A stretch of DNA of 64,000 nucleotides from Mycolicibacterium arenosum (GTDB lineage Bacteria; Actinomycetota; Actinomycetes; Mycobacteriales; Mycobacteriaceae). The notes under the pieces are model-generated. The model was not told the DNA's origin, made no database searches, and was given only the letters and a program-made list of their open reading frames with translations. Shown in pieces: positions 31,801 to 38,017 of the stretch; within the stretch, counting starts at the first letter, position 1; each line of letters begins with the position of its first letter. Where the stretch lies: NCBI RefSeq assembly GCF_024320865.1, contig NZ_JANDBD010000003.1:372001-436000 (forward strand). The letters run 5' to 3'. The translations under genes and the position numbers were made by a program.

Positions 31801-34800
31801 GACGGTGAACGAGTCGTCCACTGCGATCGGGGTGTCGTTGACCGCGGTGATGGTGATCGTCACGGTGGCCGGATCACTCGCATCGGTGCCGTCCGAGACC
31901 GTGTAGGTGAAGCTGTCGGTGCCGTTGAAGTCCACGTCCGGGGTGTAGGTGAACGACCCGTTGGCGCTGAGAGTGAGCGTGCCGTGGGCCGGACCACTCG
32001 CCAAAGTCGCAGTGAGAGAATTATTCTCGACGTCGGTGTCGTTACCCAGGACATTGCCGACCAGTTCGGTGTCCTCATCGACGGTGAACGCATCGTCCAC
32101 CGCGACGGGAGCGTCGTTGACCGCGGTGATGGTGATGGTCACGGTCGCCGCGGCACTGGCGTCGGTGCCATCGCTCACGGTGTAGGTGAAGCTGTCGGTG
32201 CCGTTGAAGCCCACGTCCGGGGTGTAGGTGAACGACCCGTTCGCGTTGAGGACGAGTGTGCCGTTGGCCGGCCCACTCGCCAAAGTCGCAGTGAGCGAAT
32301 TATTCTCGACGTCGGTGTCGTTACCGGCGACGTTGCCGACCAGTTCGGTGTCCTCATCGACGGTGAACGAGTCGCCGACTGCAACGGGAGCGTCGTTCAC
32401 CGCGGTGATGGAGATCGAGACGGTGGCGGCGGTACTGGTGGCCTGACCGTCCGAGACCGTGTAGGTGAAGCTATCGGTGCCGTTGAAGTCCACGTCCGGG
32501 GTGTAGGTGAACGACCCGTTCGCGTTGAGGACGAGCGTGCCGTTGGCCGGACCACTCGCCAAAGTCGCAGTGAGAGAATTACTCTCGACGTCGGTGTCGT
32601 TACCCAGGACGTTGCCGACCAGTTCGGTGTCCTCATCGACGGTGAACGAGTCGCCGACTGCAACGGGAGCGTCGTTCACAGCGGTGATGGAGATCGAGAC
32701 GGTGGCCAGGTTGCTGGTGACCTGGCCGTCGGAGGCCCGGTAGGTGAACGAGTCCGCACCGGTGTAGTTGGCGTTCGGGCTGTAGGTGAACGTCCCGTCG
32801 GTGTTGAAACTCAGCGTGCCGTGACTGGGGCCGGTGACCACCGATGCGGTCAGCGACCCGCTGTCGATGTCGGAGTCGTTGGCCAGGACACCACCGGCCA
32901 GCTGAGTGTCCTCGTTAGTGGTGAACGAGTCGCCGACCGCGACCGGGGCGTCGTTCACCGCAGTCACGGTGATGGTGACCGTGGCCGCGGTGCTGGTGGC
33001 CTGACCGTCGGTCGCGGTGTAGGTGAAGCTGTCGGTGCCGTTGAAGTTCGCCGTCGGGGTGTAGGTGAACGACCCGTTCGCGTTGAGAGTCAGCGTGCCG
33101 TTGGCCGGGCCGCTCACCAGAGTGGCTGTCAACGCACTGTTCTCGACGTCGGTGTCGTTGGCCAGCACCCCGGTGCCGGTGCCCTGGTTGAGCGTGCCGT
33201 CCTCGGCGACGGTGTACGCGTCGCCGACCGCGACCGGGGTGTCGTTCACCGCGGTGATGGAGATGGAGACGGTGGCCAGGTTGCTGGTGACCTGGCCGTC
33301 GGAGGCCCGGTAGGTGAACGAGTCCACGCCGTTGAAGGCCGCGTCGGGCGTGTAGGTGAAGGACCCGTTCGTGTTGAACGTCAAGGTGCCGTGGGCCGGG
33401 CCGCTCACCAGAGTCGCTGTGAGAGTGTCGCCGTCGACGTCGGAGTCGTTGGCCAGCACCCCGACATCGGTGATGACGACCAAGGTGCCGTTCTCCGCCA
33501 CGGCGTAGCCGTCACCCGCCGCGACGGGAGTGTCGTTGAAGGCGGCGACGGTGATGGTGACGGTGGCGGGCGTGCTGGTGGCCGTCCCGTCGCTGGCGGT
33601 GTATGTGAACGAATCGCTTCCGTAGAAGTCGTCGTCGGGTGTGTAGATGAACGATCCGTCGGGCCCCAGGATGACGGAGCCGTGGCTGGGCCCACTCGAC
33701 AGATTCGTCGTGAGGAAGGGACTGTCGACGTCGAGATCGTTACCGAGGACGTTGCCCGCCATGGCGGCGTCTTCATCGGTGCTGAACGTATCGCCGACGG
33801 CGATAGGGGCGTCGTTGACCGCCGTGATGGTGATCGTCACCGTGACCGGACTGCTGGTGATCGCCCCGTCGGACACGGTGTAGGTGAACGAGTCGAAGCC
33901 GCGGTAGTCGTCGGGCGGAGTGTAGATGAACGAGCCGTCGAGCCCCAGCACGACGGTCCCTCGGGTCGGCCCGCTCGCGAGAACTGTTGTGAGCGAGGAA
34001 CTGTCGATGTCGGTGTCGTTGCCCAGGACGTTGCCTGCGAGGGCGACGTCCTCGGCGGTGCTGAACGTGTCACCGACGGCGATAGGGGCGTCGTTGACCG
34101 CCGTGATGGTGATCGTCACCGTCGCCGGACTGCTGGTGGCCGTCCCGTCGCTCGCGGTGTAGGTGAACGAATCGGAGCCGTAGAAGTCGTCGTCGGGAGT
34201 GTAGATGAACGACCCGTCGGGCCCCAGGATGACGGAGCCGTGGCTGGGTCCATCGGCCAGAGTCGTCGTGAGTATCGCGCTGTCGACGTCGGTGTCGTTG
34301 CCGAGCACGTGCCCGGCAAGGGCTGAGTCCTCGGCGGTGGTGAACGTGTCGCCGACGGCGACCGGGGTGTCGTTGACGGCGGTGATGGTGACGGTGACGG
34401 TGGCCGGCGCGCTGCTGACCGTCCCGTCGCTGACGGTGTAGGTGAAACTGTCGATGCCGTAATAGTTCCCGGTGGGGGTGTAGATGAACGAGCCGCCGAG
34501 GCCGAGCGTCACGGTGCCGCGCGTCGGCTGACTCGCGAGAGTCGTTGTCAGCAGGGCGTTGTCGACGTCCGTGTCGTTGCTCACGAGGTTGCCCGAGACC
34601 GCGTCGTCCTCGGTGGTGGTGAAGGTGTCGCCGACCGCGACCGGGGCGTCGTTGACGGGGGTGACGGTGATCGCGACCGTCGCCGGGGCACTCGTAGACC
34701 AGCCGTCGCTCGCGGTGTAGGTGAAGGAATCCGGGCCGTAGTAGTCGTCGTCGGGCCGGTAGATGAACGATCCGTCGAGGCCGAGCGTCACGGTGCCGTG

Positions 34801-36621
34801 GGTCGGACCGCTCGCCAGAGACGTTGTCAGCAGCGCGTTGTCGACGTCGATGTCGTTGCTCAGAACGTTGCCCGAGACCGCGTTGTCCTCGGCGGTAGTC
34901 ACCGTGTCGCCGGCGGCGACGGGAACGTCGTTGATGGCCGTGACGGTGATCGTCACCGTAGCCGGGGCGCTGGTGCCCATTCCGTCGGTGGCGGAGTAGG
35001 TGAACGAGTCCGAGCCGGCGTAGTCGGGGGTCGGGGTGTAGACGAACGATCCGTCGGCGGCCAGGTTCACCGATCCGTGCGCGGTGGTGATGACGCCCGG
35101 TTCGGCGACGCTCAGCGGTTCGGCGTCGGGGTCGCTGTCGTTTGCGAGAACGCCGGCAGCCGCACTGACCGTCAGGGTGCCGTCCTCGTTGGTCGTGTAG
35201 CTGTCCGCGACGGTGACGGGGACGGCGTTCGGCGCGAACGACATCAGGCTGATGACCGCGGTGTCCTTGTGGGCGAAGTGGGGGCTCAGGAAGCTGAGTA
35301 GTCCGTGAATGTGGAAGCAGTTCGCGACGTCGCTGGCGATGACGGTGAACTCGTCCGGTCCGGTGTAACCCGCGTCGGCTTGGTAGGTGAACGTCCCCGT
35401 CATCTGGTCGACGGTGACGGTGCCGTGGGATGGTCCGCCCCAATGACCGCGGGTGGGCACCCGATACCTGATGTGATCGCCGTCCGCGTCGTATCCGTAG
35501 AACGGAATCGGCTCACTGACCTCGCCGGGGCCGAGCACGAGGGTGATGTCCTGCGGACTCACCTGCGGGGTGCGGTTGAAGAAGGTGTACTGAATCTCCC
35601 GACGGATCCAGGCCAGAACCGCCCACACGATGGAGGGCTGCACCGGACTGACCGGTGCTCCGGGTTCCGCGAACGGCGACAGATACACCGACACCACCAT
35701 GCTCGCGACGTCGACCATCTCGGACGTCGCCGTGGTCTCCGGCTCGGAGCCCTCAGCGGTCGAGCTGAAGGCGAGACCCTCCACCGTGGGTTCGGCGAGC
35801 GACAGCTCATCGCCCGGCGCGGCGACGGATAGTTCCGTTTCGGGGATCTGGGTGACGACCGGCGTCGTCGCGGGGTCGGGGCTCGACGCATCGCCGGTGT
35901 CGGCCGCGCCGCTCGGCGAGGAGTCGCCCTGCGGGGCGGTCGCGACGGGTGACTCGTCGGTTGGCCAGGAAAGTTGCTCAGAGCCCTCTGCGGGGGTTGT
36001 GGCAACGTCCGAGTTCGTCGACTCCGTGGACGGCGATTCGGTGTCGCCGACCGGGTCTGACGTGGGTTCCGACGGCGAGGAGGTGTCGTCGTCGGTCGCC
36101 TGGCCCGCGTCGTTCGTCGAATCGATCACGCCGCCGGAGTTCGCCACCTGCATGTCGGGTGGCGAGGTGTCGGGTTCACCCGCAGCGCTCGACGACGCGG
36201 GTTGACCAGCCGAAGCGGTCGACGTCGAACTCGAATCCGGCGTTGGTTCCGCGGCGGCAGAGGGGTCCTCCGCCGACTGAGCGCCCCCTGATTGCGGGGA
36301 GGAACCGGAATCGGATGTCGACGATTCCGATCCGTCTGAATCGGTTTCGGCGCGCGCCTCACCAAGGCCGATGCCCAACCCGAGACCATGGCCGGTCGCC
36401 ATTGCCACACCAACACCGAGAGCGACGGCTAACGCTCCGACTCGGCCGATGTATTTACCGGCTCCACCATTAGCGCAAACGGGTATTAGAGGTTCGATTG
36501 GGGCCGCGGCGTCGGTGCCGAGACGAAAGCTCAGCTGGATCTCCTGGCGTTCGGTGAACCCCTTGGCCTTGCGATGGCGGGCTTTCTTTCCATGCGCACG
36601 TTGGCGGGCCGACGGGTCCAT
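22843..36621 (-). CDS. Giant exported repeat protein with 42 cadherin/Ig-like (tandem-95 type) domains
   Basis: 4592 codons without interruption. Residues 1-91: basic N-region, then a Gly/Ala-rich hydrophobic stretch (about 58-86) ending ARA, a probable long signal peptide. Residues 92-300: acidic Ser/Thr/Pro linker. Residues 330-348 carry AWIRREIQYTFFNRTP, a motif I recall from other exported mycobacterial proteins with Ig-like domains. Residues 350-455: a divergent domain. Residues 465-4411: 42 repeats of 93-99 aa joined by AVNDAPVAV-type linkers with NDTDVEN and DSFTYTVSDG cores, as in Ca-binding cadherin-like/VCBS adhesins. Residues 4412-4592: a different end domain (YTFSEPIDPGTILAGWDG). 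No LPXTG, no C-terminal helix and no RTX nonapeptides are seen. Start ATG has AGAGGTG 6 nt upstream. A surface adhesin or matrix protein is the likely role. It lies between aftD and php, where M. tuberculosis has other genes. Confidence 0.93.
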   Translation of the reverse strand: MDPSARQRAHGKKARHRKAKGFTERQEIQLSFRLGTDAAAPIEPLIPVCANGGAGKYIGRVGALAVALGVGVAMATGHGLGLGIGLGEARAETDSDGSESSTSDSGSSPQSGGAQSAEDPSAAAEPTPDSSSTSTASAGQPASSSAAGEPDTSPPDMQVANSGGVIDSTNDAGQATDDDTSSPSEPTSDPVGDTESPSTESTNSDVATTPAEGSEQLSWPTDESPVATAPQGDSSPSGAADTGDASSPDPATTPVVTQIPETELSVAAPGDELSLAEPTVEGLAFSSTAEGSEPETTATSEMVDVASMVVSVYLSPFAEPGAPVSPVQPSIVWAVLAWIRREIQYTFFNRTPQVSPQDITLVLGPGEVSEPIPFYGYDADGDHIRYRVPTRGHWGGPSHGTVTVDQMTGTFTYQADAGYTGPDEFTVIASDVANCFHIHGLLSFLSPHFAHKDTAVISLMSFAPNAVPVTVADSYTTNEDGTLTVSAAAGVLANDSDPDAEPLSVAEPGVITTAHGSVNLAADGSFVYTPTPDYAGSDSFTYSATDGMGTSAPATVTITVTAINDVPVAAGDTVTTAEDNAVSGNVLSNDIDVDNALLTTSLASGPTHGTVTLGLDGSFIYRPDDDYYGPDSFTYTASDGWSTSAPATVAITVTPVNDAPVAVGDTFTTTEDDAVSGNLVSNDTDVDNALLTTTLASQPTRGTVTLGLGGSFIYTPTGNYYGIDSFTYTVSDGTVSSAPATVTVTITAVNDTPVAVGDTFTTAEDSALAGHVLGNDTDVDSAILTTTLADGPSHGSVILGPDGSFIYTPDDDFYGSDSFTYTASDGTATSSPATVTITITAVNDAPIAVGDTFSTAEDVALAGNVLGNDTDIDSSSLTTVLASGPTRGTVVLGLDGSFIYTPPDDYRGFDSFTYTVSDGAITSSPVTVTITITAVNDAPIAVGDTFSTDEDAAMAGNVLGNDLDVDSPFLTTNLSSGPSHGSVILGPDGSFIYTPDDDFYGSDSFTYTASDGTATSTPATVTITVAAFNDTPVAAGDGYAVAENGTLVVITDVGVLANDSDVDGDTLTATLVSGPAHGTLTFNTNGSFTYTPDAAFNGVDSFTYRASDGQVTSNLATVSISITAVNDTPVAVGDAYTVAEDGTLNQGTGTGVLANDTDVENSALTATLVSGPANGTLTLNANGSFTYTPTANFNGTDSFTYTATDGQATSTAATVTITVTAVNDAPVAVGDSFTTNEDTQLAGGVLANDSDIDSGSLTASVVTGPSHGTLSFNTDGTFTYSPNANYTGADSFTYRASDGQVTSNLATVSISITAVNDAPVAVGDSFTVDEDTELVGNVLGNDTDVESNSLTATLASGPANGTLVLNANGSFTYTPDVDFNGTDSFTYTVSDGQATSTAATVSISITAVNDAPVAVGDSFTVDEDTELVGNVAGNDTDVENNSLTATLASGPANGTLVLNANGSFTYTPDVGFNGTDSFTYTVSDGTDASAAATVTITITAVNDAPVAVDDAFTVDEDTELVGNVLGNDTDVENNSLTATLASGPAHGTLTLSANGSFTYTPDVDFNGTDSFTYTVSDGTDASDPATVTITITAVNDTPIAVDDSFTVDEDTELVGNVAGNDTDVENSTLATTLDSGPANGTLTLNANGSFTYTPDADFNGTDSFTYTVSDGTDASDPATVTITITAVNDAPVAVGDAYTVAEDGTLTVPVGTGVLGNDTDVENGSLTATLASGPANGTLTLSANGSFTYTPEADFTGTDSFTYTVSDGTDASDPATVTITITAVNDAPAAVNDSFTVAEDTELVGNVLGNDTDVENSTLTATLASGPANGTLTLNANGSFTYTPDTDFNGTDSFTYTVSDGTDASDPATVTITITAVNDAPVAVDDSFTVDEDTELVGNVLGNDTDVENGSLTATLASGPANGTLTLNANGSFTYTPDADFTGTDSFTYTVSDGTDASDPATVTITITAVNDAPVAVGDSFTVAEDTQLTGNVLGNDTDVENNSLTATLAIGPANGTLVLNANGSFTYTPDTDFAGTDSFTYTVSDGTDSSGPATVTITITAVNDAPVAVDDAFTVAEDTQLTGNVLGNDTDVENSSLTASLVAGPASGTLTFNANGSFTYTPDTDFTGTDSFTYTVSDGQATSTAATVSISITAVNDAPVAVGDSLTVDEDTQLTGNVLGNDTDVENSTLTATLDSGPASGTLTFNANGSFTYTPDADFAGTDSFTYTVSDGTDASDPATVTITITAVNDAPVAIGDSFTVAEDTELVGNVLGNDTDVENGSLTATLASGPANGTLTLNANGSFTYTPDADFAGTDSFTYTVSDGTDSSGPATVTITITAVNDAPVAVDDAFTVAEDTQLTGNVLGNDTDVENSSLTASLVAGPASGTLTFNANGSFTYTPDTDFTGTDSFTYTVSDGTDASDPATVTITINAVNDAPVAVDDSFTVAEDTQLTGNVLGNDTDVENSTLTATLDSGPANGTLTFNANGSFTYTPDTDFTGTDSFTYTVSDGADTSTAATVTITVTAVNDAPVAVDDGFTVAEDTQLTGNVLGNDTDVENSTLTATLDSGPASGTLTFNANGSFTYTPDTDFTGTDSFTYTVSDGADTSTAATVTITVTAVNDAPVAVDDGFTVAEDTQLTGNVLGNDTDVENSTLTATLNSGPASGTLTLNANGSFTYTPDADFAGTDSFTYTVSDGTDASDPATVTITITAVNDAPVAVGDSFTVAEDTELTGNVLGNDTDVENSSLTATLDSGPANGTLTFNANGSFTYTPDTNFNGTDSFTYTVSDGTDTSTAATVTITITAVNDAPVAVDDGFTVAEDTELTGNVLGNDTDVENSTLTATLDSGPANGTLVLNANGSFTYTPDADFNGTDSFTYTVSDGTDASDPATVTITVTAVNDAPVAVDDSFTVAEDTQLTGNVLGNDTDVENSTLTATVASGPANGTLTLNANGSFTYTPDADFTGTDSFTYTVSDGTDASDPATVTITINAVNDAPVSVDDAYTVAEDGTLTVPVGTGVLANDTDVENSTLTATLNSGPANGTLTFNANGSFTYTPDADFNGTDSFTYTVSDGTDTSAAATVTITITAVNDAPVAVGDSFTVAEDTELVGNVLGNDTDVENSTLTATLDSGPANGTLVLNANGSFTYTPDADFNGTDSFTYTVSDGTDASDPATVTITINAVNDAPVAVDDSFTVAEDTQLTGNVLGNDTDVENSTLTATLDSGPTNGTLTLNANGSFTYTPDADFTGTDSFTYTVSDGTDASDPATVTITITAVNDAPVAVGDAFTVAEDTELVGNVLGNDTDVENSTLTATLDSGPANGTLVLNANGSFTYTPDADFAGTDSFTYTVSDGTDTSDPATVTITITAVNDAPVAVNDSFTVAEDTELVGNVLGNDTDVENDSLTATLASGPVSGTLTLNANGSFTYTPDADFAGTDTFTYTVSDGTDASDPATVTITITAVNDAPVAVGDSFTVAEDTELVGNVLGNDTDVENSTLTATLDSGPANGTLTFNANGSFTYTPDADFAGTDSFTYTVSDGTDASDPATVTITIAAVNDAPVAVADAYTVTEDGTLTVPVGTGVLGNDTDVENGSLTATLDSGPANGTLTFNANGSFTYTPDTDFNGTDSFTYTVSDGTDASDPATVTITITAVNDVPVAVADAYTVAEDGTLTQTSGTGVLANDTDVENSTLTATLDSGPANGTLTLNANGSFTYTPDADFNGTDSFTYTVSDGTDTSTAATVTITITAVNDAPVAVDDSVTTNEDTQVSGGVLANDSDIDSGSLTAAVVTGPSHGTLSFNTDGTFTYTPNANYTGADSFTYRASDGQVTSNLATVSISITAVNDTPVAVADAYTVAEDGTLNQGAGTGVLANDTDVENSALTATLVSGPANGTLTLNANGSFTYTPTANFNGTDSFTYTATDGQATSTAATVTITITAVNDAPVAVGDSFTTTEDTQLAGGVLANDSDIDSGSLTAAVVTGPSHGTLSFNTDGTFTYSPNANYTGADSFTYRASDGQVTSNLATVTISITAVNDTPVAVADAYTVAEDGTLNQGAGTGVLANDTDVENSALTATLVSGPANGTLTLNANGSFTYTPTVNFNGTDSFTYTATDGQATSTAATVTITITAVNDAPVAVGDSFTTTEDTQLAGGVLANDSDIDSGSLTAAVVTGPSHGTLSFNTDGTFTYTPNANYTGADSFTYRASDGQVTSNLATVSISITAVNDTPVAVADAYTVAEDGTLTRTSGTGVLANDTDVENSALTATLVSGPANGSLTLNANGSFTYTPNANFNGTDSFTYTATDGQATSTAATVTITITAVNDAPVAVGDSVTTNQNTQVSGAVLANDTDIEGTTLTAAVITGPSNGTLSFNTDGTFTYTPNANYTGADSFTYRASDGQVTSNLATVSITVVDNVAPTAVGVQTTNSGTLGRAEQNDTIVYTFSEPIDPGTILAGWDGSATSVVVRIWDGDILLGILGGNDTLQVYDATNTTAIGLGTVSLGGDSYANGLLGGLLGSNIRFGATGTASTMTMSGNTVTIVLGTYSSSNSLLVGQGTETTAGTMVWTPTTGPEDLADNPLTIATATESGGSDREF
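28646..29178 (-). repeat. Adjacent repeat units identical over 254 bp
   Basis: 28646-28899 and 28925-29178 are identical base for base at an offset of exactly 279 bp (units 22 to 24 of the giant gene). Synonymous positions are identical too, so this copy is a very recent duplication or gene conversion. Confidence 0.9.
29450..30493 (-). repeat. Repeat units 18 and 21 nearly identical at a 3-unit distance
   Basis: 29450-29656 and 30287-30493 match with only a few differences at an offset of 837 bp (3 x 279). This points to duplication of a block of several units rather than only single units. Confidence 0.75.
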
Positions 36622-37039
36622 GTGTCACCTCTGCTGCCTGGGACCAGTTTGAGCAGCGCATTTGTCGCAAAGCTGTCCAACGCAGGCCTCGTTGCCGTGG
36701 TAGCCCACTGAGGCAGACCGCCGACGCGGTATCGCTCGAACGTCGTCCAGGTCACCAGTCCAGCCGCACCCCCCGAGAGTGCTCACAACAATTTACGCTG
36801 CCGACAGTAAGTTGGTCCAGCAAATCTTTGTTTACGTTCTTGCCCAATTTTGGGATGGGTCGGAGTTTCTGGAGCAAACCCAGTTGGTCGGTTCGGACAC
36901 TCGACGGGCTACGTGCGACTCAGTGATCGGTGCCGCGGATACTCCGACGCCGACGCCGGCGGGACCGTCGAAAGACCTGAATTCAGCGCGTGGACAAAAC
37001 TCTTCGTGCGATGCTCGCATCGGTGAGCACGGTGAGCGC
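36622..37039. other. 418-bp intergenic region between the giant gene and php
   Basis: Longest non-coding stretch of the window. It must hold the promoters of both divergent genes. An AT-richer patch (about 36785-36860) stands out against the surrounding GC-rich DNA. In the giant-gene leader CTGCT/AGCAG arms (36631-36635, 36652-36656) could form a small hairpin. I could not fix a convincing -35/-10 pair for either gene. An in-frame extension of php to 36779 is open by chance but does not look like protein. Confidence 0.6.
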
Positions 37040-38017
37040 ATGAGCACGGTCAACACGGCGCGGGGCGCCATCGACATCGCCGATCTGGGCGTCACGCTGA
37101 TGCACGAGCACGTGTTCATCATGACCACGGAGATCCTCGAGAACTATCCGGAGGCGTGGGGTGACGGGGCGAAACGCGAGGCGGACGCGATCGACCGTCT
37201 CAACGAACTCAAGGGCCGCGGCGTCGACACCATCGTCGACCTGACCGTCATCGGGCTGGGCCGCTACCTGCCGCGGATCGCCCGCATCGCCGCGGCCACC
37301 GAGCTCAACATCGTCGTCGCGACCGGGCTGTACACCTATAACGACCTGCCGATGTACTTCCACTACCGCGGCCCCGGCGCTCCGCTCGACGGGCCCGAGA
37401 TCATGACCGAGATGTTCGTCCGCGACATCGAGCACGGCATCGCGGACACGGGGGTCAAGGCGGCGATCCTGAAGTGCGCCACCGACGAACCGGGTCTCAC
37501 CGCCGGAGTCGAGCGCGTGCTGCGCGCGGTCGCGCAGGCGCACCGACAGACCGGGGTGCCGATCTCGACACACACCCACGCCGAGACCAGGCGCGGACTC
37601 GACCAACAGCGCGTGTTCGCCGAGGAGGGTGTCGATCTGAGTAGGGTCGTCATCGGCCACTGCGGTGACACCACCGACCTCGACTACCTGACCGAACTCA
37701 TCGAGGCCGGCTCCTACATCGGGATGGACAGGTTCGGCGTCGACGTCTACCTGCCGTTTGAAGACCGGGTGGCGACGGTCGCCGCGATGTGCGAGCGCGG
37801 CTACGCGGAGAAGATGGTGTTGTCCCACGACGCGTCGTGCTACTTCGACGCGCTGCCCGAGGCCACTCTGCCGGTGGTGCTGCCGAATTGGCATTACCTG
37901 CACATCCACAACGACGTGATCCCCGCGCTGAAGGCCCGCGGCGTCACCGACGAGCAACTCACCACGATGCTGGTGGACAACCCCCGCCGCATCTTCGAGC
38001 GGACGGGCGGCTACTGA
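37040..38017 (+). CDS. php: Phosphotriesterase-like lactonase
   Basis: 325-aa amidohydrolase-fold protein, counterpart of M. tuberculosis Php (Rv0230c, 326 aa). Family members are binuclear-metal lactonases with weak organophosphate hydrolysis. Metal ligands are visible: HxH at His22/His24 (MHEHVF), the carboxylated Lys145 in AAILKCATDE, His in STHTHAE, His in VIGHCGDT and Asp in VLSHDASC. Start: ATG at 37040, since the family begins directly with such a short N-terminus before the HxH strand. The stop overlaps the next start (TGATG), so an acyl-CoA ligase is translationally coupled: lactone opening followed by CoA activation of the acid is a plausible joint task. Confidence 0.92.
   Translation: MSTVNTARGAIDIADLGVTLMHEHVFIMTTEILENYPEAWGDGAKREADAIDRLNELKGRGVDTIVDLTVIGLGRYLPRIARIAAATELNIVVATGLYTYNDLPMYFHYRGPGAPLDGPEIMTEMFVRDIEHGIADTGVKAAILKCATDEPGLTAGVERVLRAVAQAHRQTGVPISTHTHAETRRGLDQQRVFAEEGVDLSRVVIGHCGDTTDLDYLTELIEAGSYIGMDRFGVDVYLPFEDRVATVAAMCERGYAEKMVLSHDASCYFDALPEATLPVVLPNWHYLHIHNDVIPALKARGVTDEQLTTMLVDNPRRIFERTGGY

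Larger units (their letters stand above)
23386..35229 (-). repeat. Tandem array of 42 coding repeats, 279-297 bp each
   Basis: Period is 279 bp (93 aa) for most units and 291 bp (97 aa) for units carrying an extra 4 residues (EDGTLTVPVGTGVL form). In protein order: units 1-6 (35229-33538) are the most divergent. Units 7-9 (33537-32677) and 36-42 (25374 to about 23386) include alternating A (AEDGTLNQGAGTGVL) and B (EDTQLAGGVLANDSDIDSG) types. Units 10-35 (32676-25375, 7302 bp) are a homogeneous third type (EDTELVGNVLGNDTDVEN). Every unit length is a multiple of 3, so unit gain or loss keeps the frame. Confidence 0.95.

Noticed and set aside
24100..34326. Very long plus-strand frames (1138 and 780 codons) opposite the giant gene
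   Set aside because: They are antisense images of the tandem repeats; the GC-rich periodic sequence keeps a second frame open. Their translations are Val/Gly/Asp/Arg-rich with no start signals.
23386..35229. Possible CRISPR array or satellite because of regular spacing
   Set aside because: Period is 279-291 bp with no short conserved repeat and variable spacer, and the sequence encodes conserved domains in one frame.
22843..36621. RTX toxin/type I secretion substrate
   Set aside because: No GGxGxDxUx nonapeptides and no adjacent type I secretion genes; only the cadherin-like repeats resemble such proteins.
36779..37039. N-terminal extension of php by 87 codons
   Set aside because: The added residues have no similarity to the family and would use the promoter region; the family starts right before the HxH strand.
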